Shown here: positions 37,663 through 50,633 of the stretch, piece after piece
How positions within the stretch are numbered: the stretch's first letter is position 1
Layout of the letters: every line of letters begins with the position of its first letter
DNA from: Endomychus coccineus
Taxonomy: Eukaryota > Arthropoda > Insecta > Coleoptera > Endomychidae
Length of the DNA: 64,000 bases
Direction of reading: 5' to 3'
NCBI GenBank assembly: GCA_958510875.1
Contig: OY294068.1
Span: forward strand, 198,734,315 to 198,798,314
Program-made: the position numbers and the translations under genes
Notes under the pieces: generated by a model
Seen by the model: the letters and a program-made list of their open reading frames with translations, nothing else
Told to the model about the DNA's origin: nothing
Database searches by the model: none

Positions 37663-37970
37663 TTATTGTTTTGTTGTGTCAGTGTCTGGTTGGGAGATGC
37701 CCATCTCCCTTAGATACCAGACACTGGCACAACAAAACAATAATACAAAAAAAATTAAAAACTAACTAACCTAATTACTGTTTTGTTGTGTCAGTGTCTG
37801 GTTGGGAGATGCCCATCTCCCTTAGATACCAGACACTGGCACAATAAAACAATAATACAAAAAAAATTGAAAACTAACTAACCTAATTATTGTTTTGTTG
37901 TGTCAGTGTCTGGTTGGGAGATGCCCATCTCCCTTAGATACCAGACACTGGCACAACAAAACAATAATAC
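37663..37970. repeat. Three tandem 111-bp units, each a long hairpin
   Basis: The hairpins lie at about 37,665-37,743, 37,776-37,856 and 37,888-37,967. Each has a near-perfect stem of 25 or more bp (TGTTTTGTTGTGTCAGTGTC pairing with the far arm, one G-U wobble) and an inner GGGAGAT-GCCC-ATCTCCC loop-stem. The units are almost identical. Confidence 0.8.
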
Positions 37971-38054
37971 AAAAAAAAAAAAACAAACTAAATAACTATC
38001 CTAACGTAACTTAACCTAACCTCCTTCATAAATCAGCCGTTTTACCTCCATCTA

Positions 38055-39010
38055 TCGTTAGATCCGAAGAATCATCATAGTTACGGGTCGAAAATCAGTC
38101 TTAAACATACATACACACGGGAAAATGAACCTGTAAAGTTGGAATTCTGAACGTGACACATTTGCAACCTGTTGCGAAACTCGAAAGCATACAAGATTGG
38201 AGAAGACGCACAACATTGATTTAGATTCCGCAATGTAGGTGAAAAGAGAAACGTGTACATCGACGATAGTTCTGGTGAAGTATCGATTCACCGAATCACG
38301 TTCCATTCGAACGAATCTTGCTCCTAGAGTGGAGACTGACATAACTTCATCAGAGACGAATATCGATGACTGCACGGTATTTTGACAACTATATTTCCAC
38401 CAAGCTGATGGCGGTTGAGATTCGAAGAGAATGGGAAACTGTTCTAAGAATGGGGTTTGTTGTACAGACAAGAGAACGAGAATTCCGAAATTCTGCCGTT
38501 CAATGATCGCAAGAAACCCGCTCTACGGAAGAGTCCCAAAAGGTGTTGTTTCAGCCGTCACATCCTTCGCCTCCACTTTAACTCCGAAAGAGGATCTCAC
38601 GATTCAAGTTCGGACAAACATACACCTCATTGTAAATGACCACCAGAAATTGTTCCTTTGGGAAGAAACCATGCCGTCCGACCGAACGTCGAGTGCTTCG
38701 AAGATCGGACTCGGAAAGCCTTCTCCAGGAGGTTCCACACAGAAGCTACAACAAAGGACGTTATGGACCCCATGCGTTTCCCTTCAGAAACAAAAACACC
38801 CACAGTTTACCCGGGCACGAAATTCAACATTGCCGTCCACCACGGTCCGGCCCGGTCTTGCCTCCCTGGGGTTCCCCATCTCCTGCGTTGATCGGTGGTC
38901 GTGTGGTCGCCATTCCCCGGTGGCAGCAGCGATGCGACGGATAACCATTGCGCTCTGAAATCTTCTTCGAAATATACCCTTTCCTTTCCCCCATTCACAC
39001 CCCACACATG
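38055..39010 (+). pseudogene. GC-richer degenerate coding copy, arm 1 of an inverted pair
   Basis: This stretch matches the reverse complement of about 39,960-40,925 at moderate identity, including ATCTAAATCA...TTGTGCGTCTTCTCCAATCTTG-like blocks and a shared ending. Translated, arm 1 gives DNHCALKSSSKY where arm 2 gives NDCVLESSKEY, which implies a shared protein ancestor. Frameshifts and stops break both. The Cys placement is faintly like the C-terminal part of a ZP domain, but I cannot support a family. Confidence 0.45.
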
Positions 39011-39693
39011 CTCATAAGCATACACACACACATACACTAACGAATTCCCCCTTCCTTACATTCTAACAATTTCACAATAAAAATTGCATACTTCCATCTG
39101 AAAAATATGACTAGAAAAAGATGAAATTCCGCCGGTATTGATCAATTTATATCCAGATACCATTCTACAGTTGCCTGTGTAAAATATTTTTTACAATTAA
39201 ATCAAAAATGTTAACCGCTTTATCAGTTACCGTTTGTTTTAATATAATTTGATTTTTGAAATTAAAAAATAACAGGTTGGAAGGAAATCTTACCGCCAAC
39301 GTTATTCTGGCTTCAACGTGACGGTTTGATTTTGAAACCTTGAAATTTGGAATATATTCAACTATAAAATGAATCGTAACCGTGATGTAATTCTGGCATC
39401 TACATCATTTCGGGCAGATTCTGTCTTAATGAGCAAAGATAATTTAACTAGAGAGAAATAAATCAATTAGTGAGACTTTGATAAATTGAATCAAAACAAC
39501 TGAACCGGTTTGCATGATGAGTATTTAATGAAGTTACATACGAAATATTGAAAAAATAGCAAACAGTAACGGATATAGAAATATTTCTTTCTTCGAATTA
39601 CAACACAATTTATATATTTTACATAAACAACTGTTGAAGGTATTGAATATGTCATTAATCTGTACGTTTGGAATTTCTAAATGAACAATTAGA

Positions 39694-40000
39694 ATGACTG
39701 AAAAACATGAAAATATGCAATTTTTATTCTCTTCTTACAGCCTCTCATACACCCTCCCTCCTCCTCCTTTTGTCGCGACACACACACACCCTGAACCCCT
39801 CACTCTCCCCCCACGCGACTCTCACCCCACATCTTCATATACACACCTCCTGTCACTCATTCAACATCTATACACCTCTCACACACCCCTTCCCCATCCA
39901 CCCCCCTCTCATGCACACTCCCTCATGCACAACACTTACATACTCGCTCCACCCCACATCCACACATCTCATACACACCCCCCCAGCGTATATTCCTTCG
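39694..40000. repeat. Cytosine-rich CA/CT low-complexity stretch
   Basis: The + strand is dominated by CACACA, CCTCCTCC and CACCCC runs. Proline-, histidine- and serine-rich translations result from this bias and are not taken as genes. Confidence 0.7.
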
Positions 40001-40925
40001 ACGATTCCAGAACGCAGTCGTTGACCGCCACACCGTTGCTGTCACCGTGGGATGTCGCCACCGACCTCCGTCCCGCAGGCGATGCGGTTCCCCGGGAGGG
40101 TTTGCCGGACTTTCGGTACTGTGGCAACGTCAATGAGGTTCCGTTTTCTCCCAAGTACAAAGCCGATGAAATTACCCCCGAAGCCAAACACAAGAATCTC
40201 AACATCCTAGATTGCTCTTCTGCTAGGTTTACCTCTTGGAGTCGACCCCCCAAGTCCGATCTTCGAGGTACTCGATGTTCGACCTTCTGACATGGTTCCT
40301 TCTTCGGGAACAATTTCGGGTAGTACTTACAATACAACAAGGTCTATGAATGTACAACGAACATGAACTCTCGGATCCACTTTCATTGTCAACGTGGATA
40401 CGAAAGACGGGAAAGCGAACACAAGCACTTTTGTTCGTCCCCCGCTTAGCAAGAATCCTACGATCATCGTTCGACAGAACCCATACTATCCCTTTCTCAA
40501 ATCTATACACCAAACCGCATTAATTGAACAGTGCCATTCTCCCCAATTCTCATCATCCACCAGCGTGGGGGAAATATTTGTTGTCGCGACACCTGCAGCC
40601 TTCGTTGTAGGTATCTGAAGAAGTTATCTCATCCTCCACTGAAGGAGCACAATTCCTTCGAATGGAAGATGATTCGTCGAATTGATACTTCGCTAGATTG
40701 ATCGTCGATGTACACGTCTCTCTTTTGTCTACTTGGTCGAATCTAAATCAGTGTTGTGTGTTTTCTCCAATCTTACTCTCGAGTTTCGTGGCAGGATGTA
40801 TTTGTGCCTCGCCCAGACTTCCTTCTGAACAGGTTAAAATTCTCGTCCCATTCAGCAGAATCCCACACACACGGACTGATTTTCTTCCCGAAATGATGAT
40901 TCAACATCTCAATGATAGGGGAGGC
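39960..40925 (-). pseudogene. GC-richer degenerate coding copy, arm 2 of an inverted pair
   Basis: This is the inverted counterpart of 38,055-39,010. The - strand frame at 39,969-40,340 is the longest piece left and includes GVISSALYLGENGTSL and NDCVLESSKEY. No start, splice site or family is certain. Confidence 0.45.
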
Positions 40926-41015
40926 ATAACGGCTGAAATATGAAAGAGGGATGTGCCCGCCTTACGCCCGCTTTATTTGGTACCCTGGTGGGAGGATACC
41001 AAATATAAGCACTAT

Positions 41016-41085
41016 CGATTAATTATTATATTCGAAAGCATATGATAATAAATTATCATATGCTTTCGCATATAATAATTAATCG
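41016..41085. repeat. Near-perfect 70-bp AT palindrome
   Basis: The arms CGATTAATTATTATATTCGA and its complement end meet around a TAATAAATTA centre. It forms a cruciform-type hairpin of about 33 bp stem. Confidence 0.7.
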
Positions 41086-41890
41086 AACCTGAAAAATGAG
41101 TATGTCCCATTTAAATGTAAATATTTCACATTAGTCCTGTTGGGACTATTGTGGAACATGTGAAAACGATGATTCATGGCTGCTAAAGCTAAGCATGACT
41201 GAATGACATTGCTCACTAAGGATGGTTTGTGCAATCGACGGTCACCAAAAGTTTACGGTATTATACTATTAGTCCACTCGTAAATTTTTGTTGTGCCAGT
41301 TCAAGCCTTAATCGGTAGTTCAGATCCATGAACGAGGTGTAAAGTTCGTTCAAGCCATTGGTTATCTTGTTGTTGACAAACTTGTTAGGTCATTGTATTT
41401 ATAATTGTCGAATTTTCCTTTCAATTCCAAAGAAGTTAACTTAATTTATCTGATAATGAAGAATTTATGAATGTAATAGCTGTGTTGCTAAATCCTAGAG
41501 CATTTTTGCTTATAGAAAAAGAGATGACAAAAAAGAATGACTGCAAGTTTGAAGCGACCTTTAGATTAGGTAAAAATGTGGTACAAACAACAGTCGATTC
41601 TATAAGCCATGGATGGCATCGCTTATAGTATCGACCATCGCTGCAATGCTATAGACAACGATACGGGAAGTAGGTATGTGGTTTACTGAACAGTTGTTAA
41701 AAATATTTCATAATACTTGATTGTAGGAATCATACGTTATCACCTTATGTGTACCACATGAAATATTTCAAGATTAATTGTATTTGGTCGACATAAATTG
41801 CCTTTCATGTAGGTCATTTCAGTATCTGAGTCCCCTGGTTGGCAGGTCAGATAATTAGCAAGTAGTACCTGCTGTCTAGGCTAACCATCC
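41086..41890. other. Unannotated stretch
   Basis: No gene seen. GATGGTTTGTGCAATCG near 41,222 has a reverse-complement match near 43,917-43,935 and may mark the ends of a larger element around the palindrome at 41,896-43,152. Confidence 0.35.
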
Positions 41891-41895
41891 TCCTG

Positions 41896-43152
41896 TCCAG
41901 TCGCACGATCGTCCGAATCCCCTGAGAATCCGGCAAAATTTGATATTTTTTTTACAAATTAGTGAAAAGCTTTTATTCTATCAGAAAATGCCGCTAGAAA
42001 AGTTATGGCAATTTCGTAAAAAAAAAAACTGGATGTTTTCATTTATTTAAATTAATTTTGAAATAAAGCCTCTGATCAAAAAAATACAAGAGCTCAAAGT
42101 CATAGATAATTTGAATACGCGTCGGATGAGTCAAGGTAGAAGTCATTTGAAGGCTATGTGCCCGAGAAAGCCCATTTTGTGATTTTTTACGGTTTACAAA
42201 ATATTTTTTTTAAATAGGAAAAAGATTGTACAGATATTTTGTTTGCGTGGAAAGTTGGCATTTAAATTCTACTTTTCACTGGATCTTTTTTTGCGGCCAA
42301 AATTAGAATTTCTCGATAAACCGTAAAATTGCGATTTCACGCTGAAAAATGCATATTTTGACTCGAAAATGCATTTTGTAGATTTTTACAAATATTAACT
42401 AAAGTAACAATCGAATCACATTTTGCTATAAATGCCGAATTTTGGCGAGACTTTGAAAATTAGTGACCTCGGAAAATTGGAGAAATTTTGAGATAAGAAT
42501 AACCGAGAAAAAAAACAAATTCGAGATTTGTCATTTTTTCGAATTTTCAAACCTCAGTTTCTCCAATTTTTCGAAGTCAAAAATTTACAAAATCCCGCCA
42601 AAATTCGGCATTTATAGCACAATGTGATTTGATAGTTATTTTAGGTAATACTGGTCGAAATCTACAAAATGCAAGTTGTTTCGAGTCAAAACGTGCATTT
42701 TTCAGCATGCAATCGCAATTTTACGATTTTTCGCGAAAGTCAAATTTTGGCGACAAAAAAAATCCAGTGAAAAGTAGAATAAAAATGACAACTTCCACGT
42801 AAACAAAATATTTTTACAATCCTTTTTCGATTTAAAAAATATATTTTGCAAACCGTAAAAAATCACAAATTGGTCCTTATCTCGGGCCCATAACCTTCAA
42901 ATGACTTCTGCCTTGACTCATTCGACGAGTATTCAAATTATCTATTACTTAGATCTCTTGTGTTTTTTTGATTAGAGGCTTTATTTCGAAATTAATTCAA
43001 ATAAATGAAAAAACCAGGATTTCCGCATGAAAATGGACATAACTTATAGCGGCACTCCAGGAATATTTCAACTATTTTTCCCGTTTTTAGAGCACCCAAA
43101 AACATACAAATTAGTCATATCAAATTTTCAAATCAACTGCGACTGGACAATA
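41896..43152. repeat. Foldback element with about 0.6-kb arms
   Basis: TCCAGTCGCA at the left is mirrored by TGCGACTGGA at the right. Inner blocks such as GAGTCAAGG-AGAAGTCATTTGAAGG and ACGGTTTACAAAATAT recur inverted around a centre near 42,510. No coding frame. Confidence 0.7.
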
Positions 43153-46100
43153 ATCAATTATGATCGTTTATTGTATCGCCTTTGTTTCGTATAAAACTAG
43201 AGGCTATTCTTCTTCTTATTTAGTGCTATTCAGTATGTGTTTCTGTTAACTTTGCATATGTGCAAGTTATAAAGAGTTAGAGGAGCCAGAAGTCTTTTAG
43301 TAATGCATTTCATATCCATAAAACATTAGCCAATAATAATAAAGGTTGGATGTGTTTTAAAAGTGCGTGCAAACCTTTTCTATAACTGGGAAAAGTCAAG
43401 AAGTTTTGAAAGGCCCGTAACTTCACTCCCTGAACGAAAGGAAGAATGACAGGGTTACAACGGCAAAGGTTAAGCAATTCTTTAAAGCGAACATTCGCAG
43501 ATGATAATTTTGCAAAACTTGCTACTTATACACTTGGCTGCAAAAGAAATATGCAAAACACAAAACACCCGCAATCAAAATTCATTCAAGAGTGTGTGTA
43601 TTTTAAATTTCTTCCCATTATAACTATAACACAAGCTTTAATTGAAATAAAGTATTTTAAGCAGTAATGTATAGTAGGAATATTGTAAATAAAATATCGA
43701 TTTGTTCTTACTAACAATTTTCTTTCTTCGTCGAACGTTATAAGGTTATAAAGTGCAACAATTTAAGAATTACAGAGAGAATCTCTGATAAACTGAATTT
43801 AACCATTGTAAATTCACTAGAACCAGTATTGCCACCATTCCGAAGCTCGAAGTTAGTTGACCATTTGGTTACCGTAGATTGTACAAGGCAAAATTTTGGT
43901 TAACTGTTTGTTAATTCGCGATTGCACAAACCATCATAATACAATTCCACCAATCACGAAATGACAAGGAATAAATGATGTCAATCGGAATAATAAGCAA
44001 AGATATTTTTATATCGAAATGCGATACTTTTGTACTTGAAAGAAAAAAAAACCAATCCGATTAAATGGGAAATATGCAGTTTCATTTGAAATATAATTTC
44101 GATGGTGGTGCGGTTTGAAACTTTTTAAAACCTATGCAAACCCTTTAGTGAGCGTAAGTAATTGTTACTTGATGGATTGGTTTTTTCGCGCAAATAAATG
44201 AGACATACTGCACTGAGTTGTGTATTAGATTAGCAGAACGTAATAATTCTCCCTCGAATTAATTTTGATATCAGAGGTAATCATAAGTTGAAGCTGTCCA
44301 AAGACACACAGGAACGCCTATGGAATTGTGAGAGTTGCAACTGAAAACTTGAAGATTTTAAATTGCAATAATACGAATTCTAATTGAATTCAGGTTTGAG
44401 TCGATGGTGACCTAAGTACACGGGACTTATTTTAAAGTTCCCATCCCATCTTGTAAAATGAATAGCTTCAAAAAAATTATAAAGAACTTGCTTTTCACAA
44501 GGGCAGAATTATTACCAGTTTATTTTTTTTCTTGTGTTACCATGCACTCTGTTATTGTACAATAACAATTAGCATATTTGCCGTTTGGCATATTCTCTCC
44601 AGTGACAGAAATCACTAGATTAAATTTTAATTAATACTTGAGCGCAAAATCATTGGGCATAAATGAGCTGAAACGGCTTAGTAGCAAATTGAGTTGAATG
44701 TAATAATTTGCATTTATTGTAGTAGAAACGATAATATTTCTATAAAATGTTCTGCTTTCTATCCGATTTGGCTCAAGTTGATCCATTTTCTGCCAATCTA
44801 ATACACACAAGGGAGGGTTTTTCCGATGACGTGTCATATTACTAGCATCAGATGAATGGGATCCTTGAAATAGGAAAAAAGGGATCTATACGGTTAATAA
44901 TTTTGCCTCAATTATTATTGAGGAGCTATTTAACTTAGACATAAATACATGTCACATCAATTATGATTGTAAGCTTGTTAGCGGAAGAAAATTCACGCTT
45001 TACAACGAACCAACTTTCGATATTAATCCCTTCTTTTCCTATCTAAGGAAAGAAATGTACAAGTTATGTTCATTGCTTCCAAACGATGGAAAAGGCGGAA
45101 CAATTTGCAATTTCATTGCTTTTTGTGGACCCCAAAATTGTTATTTTTCATTTTTTTTTTCAATTTTTTTATTTTTTTCATTTTTTGTTATACATTATAC
45201 TTATTTTTATGTATTAATCAATGATTTCACAGAATTATTCGATCTTTCTTAAGATAATGAGATTTCGACGAACATTTCATAAATGGTCATGTCAATTAAA
45301 TGGTAAAGCTACATAATTTTCTCATTCATCTTCTGCTAGTATTTCCGCATAAATATTACCACTTATCAGCGTATTATAATCGTAAAATTCACTATTATCA
45401 AATCAATTGGAATCAAGGTATATTCGCAAATTACAAAAACCTATTGTGTGCTTCTGTGATGTACTATCCCGTTTGTTTGACTCATCATCAGAGTTAATAT
45501 GTTACATTGTCATTGCAATCACATCTTTTTCTTTTTAATTTAATTTCTATAGTATCTTTTCATGTTGGAACAGAAGAATTGTTATTCAACTGTATTTTTG
45601 AGCCAATAAACATTATTATTAGTCGATGTTCTAGAAAATTGCCAAAACTTCTGATGGTGAATAGTACAAAACGTTAGCAAACACACAATTATATTTTCTT
45701 TGTAACGTAGGAGGATAATTCTGAAATAATTATTCCAGAATGTAATAAATAATGTTACATGCAGCACAATCAGTGCAATTACTTTGACTGCGACACTTTG
45801 CAGTTCATAATCATTTACATTCACACTATATTATATCTCCTTGGAGATATTTACTAAAATTTGACACAATTCGCAAATAACATCAAAACCACGGTCAACG
45901 GTTCATTAAAATGTCAAATGGTGTCGTAAATTGCGAATATACCTACACAGATCGCCAACGAGTTTCCTGATGAAGGTCGTAAGCACAAAACGTACTATTG
46001 TCAGTACATTGATTATCTATTTTTCAAGATTTACCAATAAACAACCATTTACTTCATATTCTATGAAAAATCATGTTTCAACAGAATAATTGAACAGTCA

Positions 46101-46366
46101 GTGATCATTTGGCAATCTGTGGTCATTTAAATTAAATACAAACAATAAATAACTTCTTGATCCGTATTGGATCTAATAATACATTGACTCACTACTTTGG
46201 TGTTGAAGAAATTGGAAAAATTCATTCCAATAGCTCGATGACTATTTACACTGTTGAACCGTAAACAACAGGTTCACAGAAATCGATTCCGGGAAGTTAG
46301 CTGAAATAAAATTAAATCAATTTGGTAATCAGTTGCTAGCAATGATAAAAGTTATGGAACGCCGTC
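43153..46366. other. Intergenic stretch without recognised gene
   Basis: Several short open frames lack family signatures. Near 45,972 a CTGATGAAGGTCGTAAGCAC...AAAACGTACT arrangement resembles a decayed Penelope hammerhead. Nothing else can be named. Confidence 0.45.
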
Positions 46367-46369
46367 TTA

Positions 46370-46993
46370 TAGTCCAGGCAATGAACCGGAAAAAAAATTA
46401 TAGTAAGCAAATTTTTTTTCATTTTGTCCCTAATACCCTAAAGAGCATTCATCACTATCAAGACCGCGGGGGTCGACCTTTCTACCCCCCAAAACGGGGT
46501 TTCAACTCCTCAGAGGAGCATTCTTATAAAAGCAATCCAAAAGTTTAGAAAATTAACGAATTAAGAGCCGAAAATGACCCCAAGTATGTTTTTTGGGTCG
46601 CTGATCACAATTCCGCTGCTATTTTTCCCGAAAAACTCTCTCCAGATGGAAAATTCGGGAAATTTGAGGCTTTCCGGAGACGGTTATGAATAATAAAGTA
46701 TAATTTTGTTGCCAAAATTACTAGAGAACTAGAGGTCATCAGCGACCCAAAAAACATACTAGGGGTCATTTTCGGCTCTTAATTCACTCATTTTCTAAAC
46801 TTTTGGATTGTTTTTATAAGAATGCTCCTCTGAAGGGTTGAAACCTCGTTTTGGGGGGTAGAAAGGTCGACCCCCGCGGTCTTGATAGTCATGAATGATA
46901 TGAGGTATTAGGAAAAAAATGCAAAAAAAATTGAAATTCTAGCTTACTACATTTTTTTATTATGGCTTTTTTCCCGACTTATTGCCTGAACTA
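46370..46993. mobile_element. Non-autonomous TIR element with TTA target duplication, second family member
   Basis: The tips are TAGTCCAGGCAAT and ATTGCCTGAACTA, with TTA at 46,367-46,369 and 46,994-46,996. Arms of about 245 bp include GACCGCGGGGGTCGACCTTTC. The centre holds one 142-bp unit with GGGTCGCTGATCACAA. It is the same family as the left part of the intron 3 element (6428). Confidence 0.7.
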
Positions 46994-47407
46994 TTAAGTA
47001 AGAGCATGTATTGATTTTTGTGAAATAATCCGACGGTTATTTGATTTTTGATAAACTGAAAATAATAATTTCTTTTCGTAACGAGATTAACTGTTATTAA
47101 TTTCAATTCTAATGATATCAACATACAAATACGGGATTCATCATATAATTAAATATCATGCATTTTAATTCAAAAACACAAACGTTCAAGAGAAATAAAT
47201 TCTCTCTTTTTAACTTTTCGCTAATTATAAAACACAACGATAACAAATCCCCTTCTATTTTATCTTAAATTTTAAGATTCGACATAAAATGAAAACGTTT
47301 CATAATTAATGTTAGGGCGCAATTATTATTTCCTATAAGTCGTCTAAAGAAGGCCGTTAAGATCGAAAATAAGTCAAATTTTAATCACAGTTACTGTAGT
47401 GATTTCG

Positions 47408-49303
47408 TGGAGTCAATATACGGATTGGTTGGTAAATTTTTGAACGTTACTAGCGACCTAACGGAAAATATTTGATCCGAATAACAAAACCCTCTTTTAT
47501 TTGCGAAAAAGAAGGTTTTCGAGCTCTTTTGGGGGTCGCTTTTTTCATTTTGATTATCTATTAGCCATTAGACTGCTAGCTAAGATACAAAAATGTAACC
47601 ATTCTATTATTTATGTGTTAAGAATCTCCACTCAAAATTTTGTGAGGTTATGTTCATCCCCCCCCCTCTATCTACGTTGTTCTAAAAACTTGGACAAATC
47701 TCCACCGATTTTCATAAAATTTTCAGTGAAGGTAGCTTTTGTTATTGTTAAAACTACTGTCCAGCTGTTTCTGCTCAAGATATGGAATAGTTTGACCGCA
47801 ATTTGATTTTTGGTCAAATTTTACGAAATTTTCAAACTGCTGCAGAATTTGTCGTATTTGTCGTATGACAATTTTCTTTGCGGTAAAATATAGCCTTATC
47901 CGTGTATTTTCCATAGATGTATTACAAGTTTAACTTTATTTTTAAATTCGACCGATTTTCGATATACAGGATGGTCCAGTTTATATCATCAGGATTTCAC
48001 CAGCCAATAGTTTATCTAAAAATAAAGGTAGTTTGTATGATAAACTATGGTCGAAGAAGGCTTCGTTTTCGAGATACAAGGGTGTTGAAATTGAAAAAAA
48101 AAATTAGTTTTTTGCGAAGATCTCCGGAACCGTTTACGTACAGAAAACAGCTTTTGTAAGCATTTTTGAAGGGGTAGTGGGTGTTTTTCTCCCCAACTTC
48201 TACGCCACTGGAAAAAGTACGGTTTTGAGATAACCATTTGAACCGCCAATATTTTCTTCACAATAAAGGTACTTGGTTATAAGCTCTAAAGTTGACCGTT
48301 TTCGAGAAAAATCCACTTTTTTTTTTCAACATAAAAGTTGATTTTTCTCGAAAACGGTCAACTTTAGAACTTAATGACCAAGTACCTTTTTTATGTAGAA
48401 AACATGGATGGTTCAAATGGTTGTCTCAAAACCGTACTTTTTCCAGTGGCGTAGAAGTTGGGGAGAAAAACACCCACTAAACCGTTCAAAATCTTCACCA
48501 ATTATGACTATAAAAAAAAAATGTATCGCACAGAACATAGCTTACTATGAGTAGAAAATGCTTACAAAAGCTGTTTTCTGTACGATAAACGGTTCCGGAG
48601 ATATTCACAAAAAACTTATAATAGAAAACTGACGTGATCTTCAGTTAGATATCTTGAAATAGAGGTATTGGATGGCCTGTTTCTTGCAAGCGTTCAACTC
48701 GAGATTACGCTCCGCCCACTTGAAGCGCATTGCTCCCTTTTCTTCAGGTTCACGTTGCGTCGATGATTTCTGTCAGTATTTATTTACGGGCAGTGTATAG
48801 AGTGGGCGGGGCGTACGAGAAAGAGAGGGTCGATTATTTTTATTATTCATCCCGAGATACACAAAACAAATACAATAGCCTTATAGAGCTCAATACCTCT
48901 ATCCTTATAGATTTCTATGGTTATTGTTCGCCATCCTATATGAACAGGGCAAAATAATCAAATTGAAATTCAACTATTCCATATCTTGAGCAAAAACAGC
49001 TGGACAGTAGTTTTTACAATAACAAAAGCTACCTTCACTGAAAATCTCATCAAAATCGGTTGAGATTTGTTTTTGTTAAAAAAGAAGAGGGGGGATGAAC
49101 ACAATCTCACAAAATTTACACTGACAATAAAATCGTTACATTTTTATATTTTACCTAGCAGTCTCGAGGGGCCCTTTTTCGCAAATAAAAGAGGGTTGCA
49201 CCAATTTTCGAAGGAGAAAACTGAGGGTACGGTTCCGTTAGGTCGCTAGTCACATTAAAAAATTTCCCAACATAGCCCTAAATTGTCGTAAATTGACTCC
49301 ACT
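47408..49303. repeat. Foldback element with about 0.9-kb arms
   Basis: GTGGAGTCAATATACGG at the left is mirrored by TTGACTCCAC at the right. ACTAGCGACCTAACGG, the C-rich CATCCCCCCCC stretch and GTGGGTGTTTTTCTCCCCAAC recur inverted. The right arm carries an extra about 320 bp (48,640-48,960). No frame with a family signature. Confidence 0.65.
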
Positions 49304-50039
49304 AATACTATCTATTTCGTAAAAATTTACAAATATTACACACATTGATTAATAACCTAGATTAAAATGATAATATGACACTCACCTTCTTTGGAAGCAC
49401 CCGGAATAAGGGCAGTTTAAAACAACTACATGGTGATAAGTTGTTCCAGTGAAACTAGACTGGTTAATAGATTTCCAGTCCAGTTCTTAGGTTCGACGAT
49501 CAGAACAGATTGGCACCTTCGCAACACCAACATAAAGTGTACAGCTTGAAGGCATTCTCTGTTCAATTTCTCTATTTGATGATAAGAGGGCAGGCACTGG
49601 GTTGTTAATACAGATAGCCCCTCCGATTATTTATGTTCGAAGACTAGAACAAAGTGGCACCTTCTGCAATACCATTGCATTTTTTCATTCCATTTGAAGT
49701 TAAGTACAGAATGCCACATATGTTCGACGACGAAAACATCGCAATACCAACATAGTGGAGACCTGGAATAAATTTGCTGTTCAATTTCTTTATTTGCAAT
49801 GAAAGTAAACACCTTGTTGATTATATGAAAGAATAACTACTTTGTTTTTGTACCACTTTTATTAATAATAACGTGAAAACGTAACTATAGTTACACCGAA
49901 GTGCCATTATCAAACAAATAGAAAATTATGAAGAAATCAATAAAACGGTTCAAGTTTAAATAGAATAGAGTAAAGTAGGGTTGAGATTAAGGGATCAACG
50001 GAAATTACAAAAACAGGTGGATCGTAGGAATGTACAGTA
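49304..50039. other. Unannotated stretch with a diverged direct duplication
   Basis: CGCAACACCAACATA...CTGTTCAATTTCTCTATTTG (49,520-49,575) recurs diverged at 49,740-49,800. No gene. Confidence 0.4.
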
Positions 50040-50633
50040 TTACATAGTAAACATAGTAACAATTTGTGAATTAATGTGATTATAATTTAATATTCTAAGA
50101 ATTATTTCAAGAGCGGTTTGAAAGACACATGAAAAGATCACTAATTGATCATTGATGATATTTTTATTAGAGTTTTTGACACCTTTATAATTCTCTATTG
50201 ATTCTAATATATTCAATTTAAAACCTCTGGTTTGGTTATGTAAAATGCTTAGGCTATCTAAATTAGGCAAATTGTGACGAGTTTGTAAAAAATGATTAGC
50301 AAAGGTTGAGTCTGTTTTGTTGAGTCTAAACGAGCGAAAATGTTCCTCGCATCTTAATTTGAAATTACGACAAGTTCTACCTATATAAAAGTCATCACAG
50401 TTCGGGCAAATCATCTTATAAACTCCAGGTTTTCTATATTTATTAGTTTTGTCTTTAGCGTTGTATATAAGATGGCAAAGTTTATTTTGAGATTTGAATC
50501 TGATTTTAAAATTATCAAAATAAACGTTGCCTGAGTTTGGAATGAAGCAATCTATCTTATCTCCAAATCCTTGCATTGAGACAATGAAGTATGCCAAATT
50601 TGGTCGGAATCGGTGGATAAATCTTGCAAACAA
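50040..50633 (-). pseudogene. Penelope-like GIY-YIG nuclease fragment
   Basis: The 197-aa frame on - contains KPGVYKMICPNCDDFYIGRT, the GIY-YIG core with the C-x2-C insertion usual in Penelope-like elements. The Arg-containing RCEEHFRSF helix and a C-terminal stretch ending NDQLVIF follow. The reverse transcriptase is missing upstream, so it is a truncated copy of a family distinct from those at 2391 and 33,465. Confidence 0.75.

Noticed and set aside
38431..38958. 175-codon frame on + as a host gene
   Set aside because: Three overlapping frames compete here and the inverted partner is frameshifted, so I treat the region as a degenerate copy.
39694..40290. 198-codon Pro/His/Ser-rich frame
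   Set aside because: The first half is a C-rich simple-sequence translation and the second half is antisense to the better match between the inverted arms.
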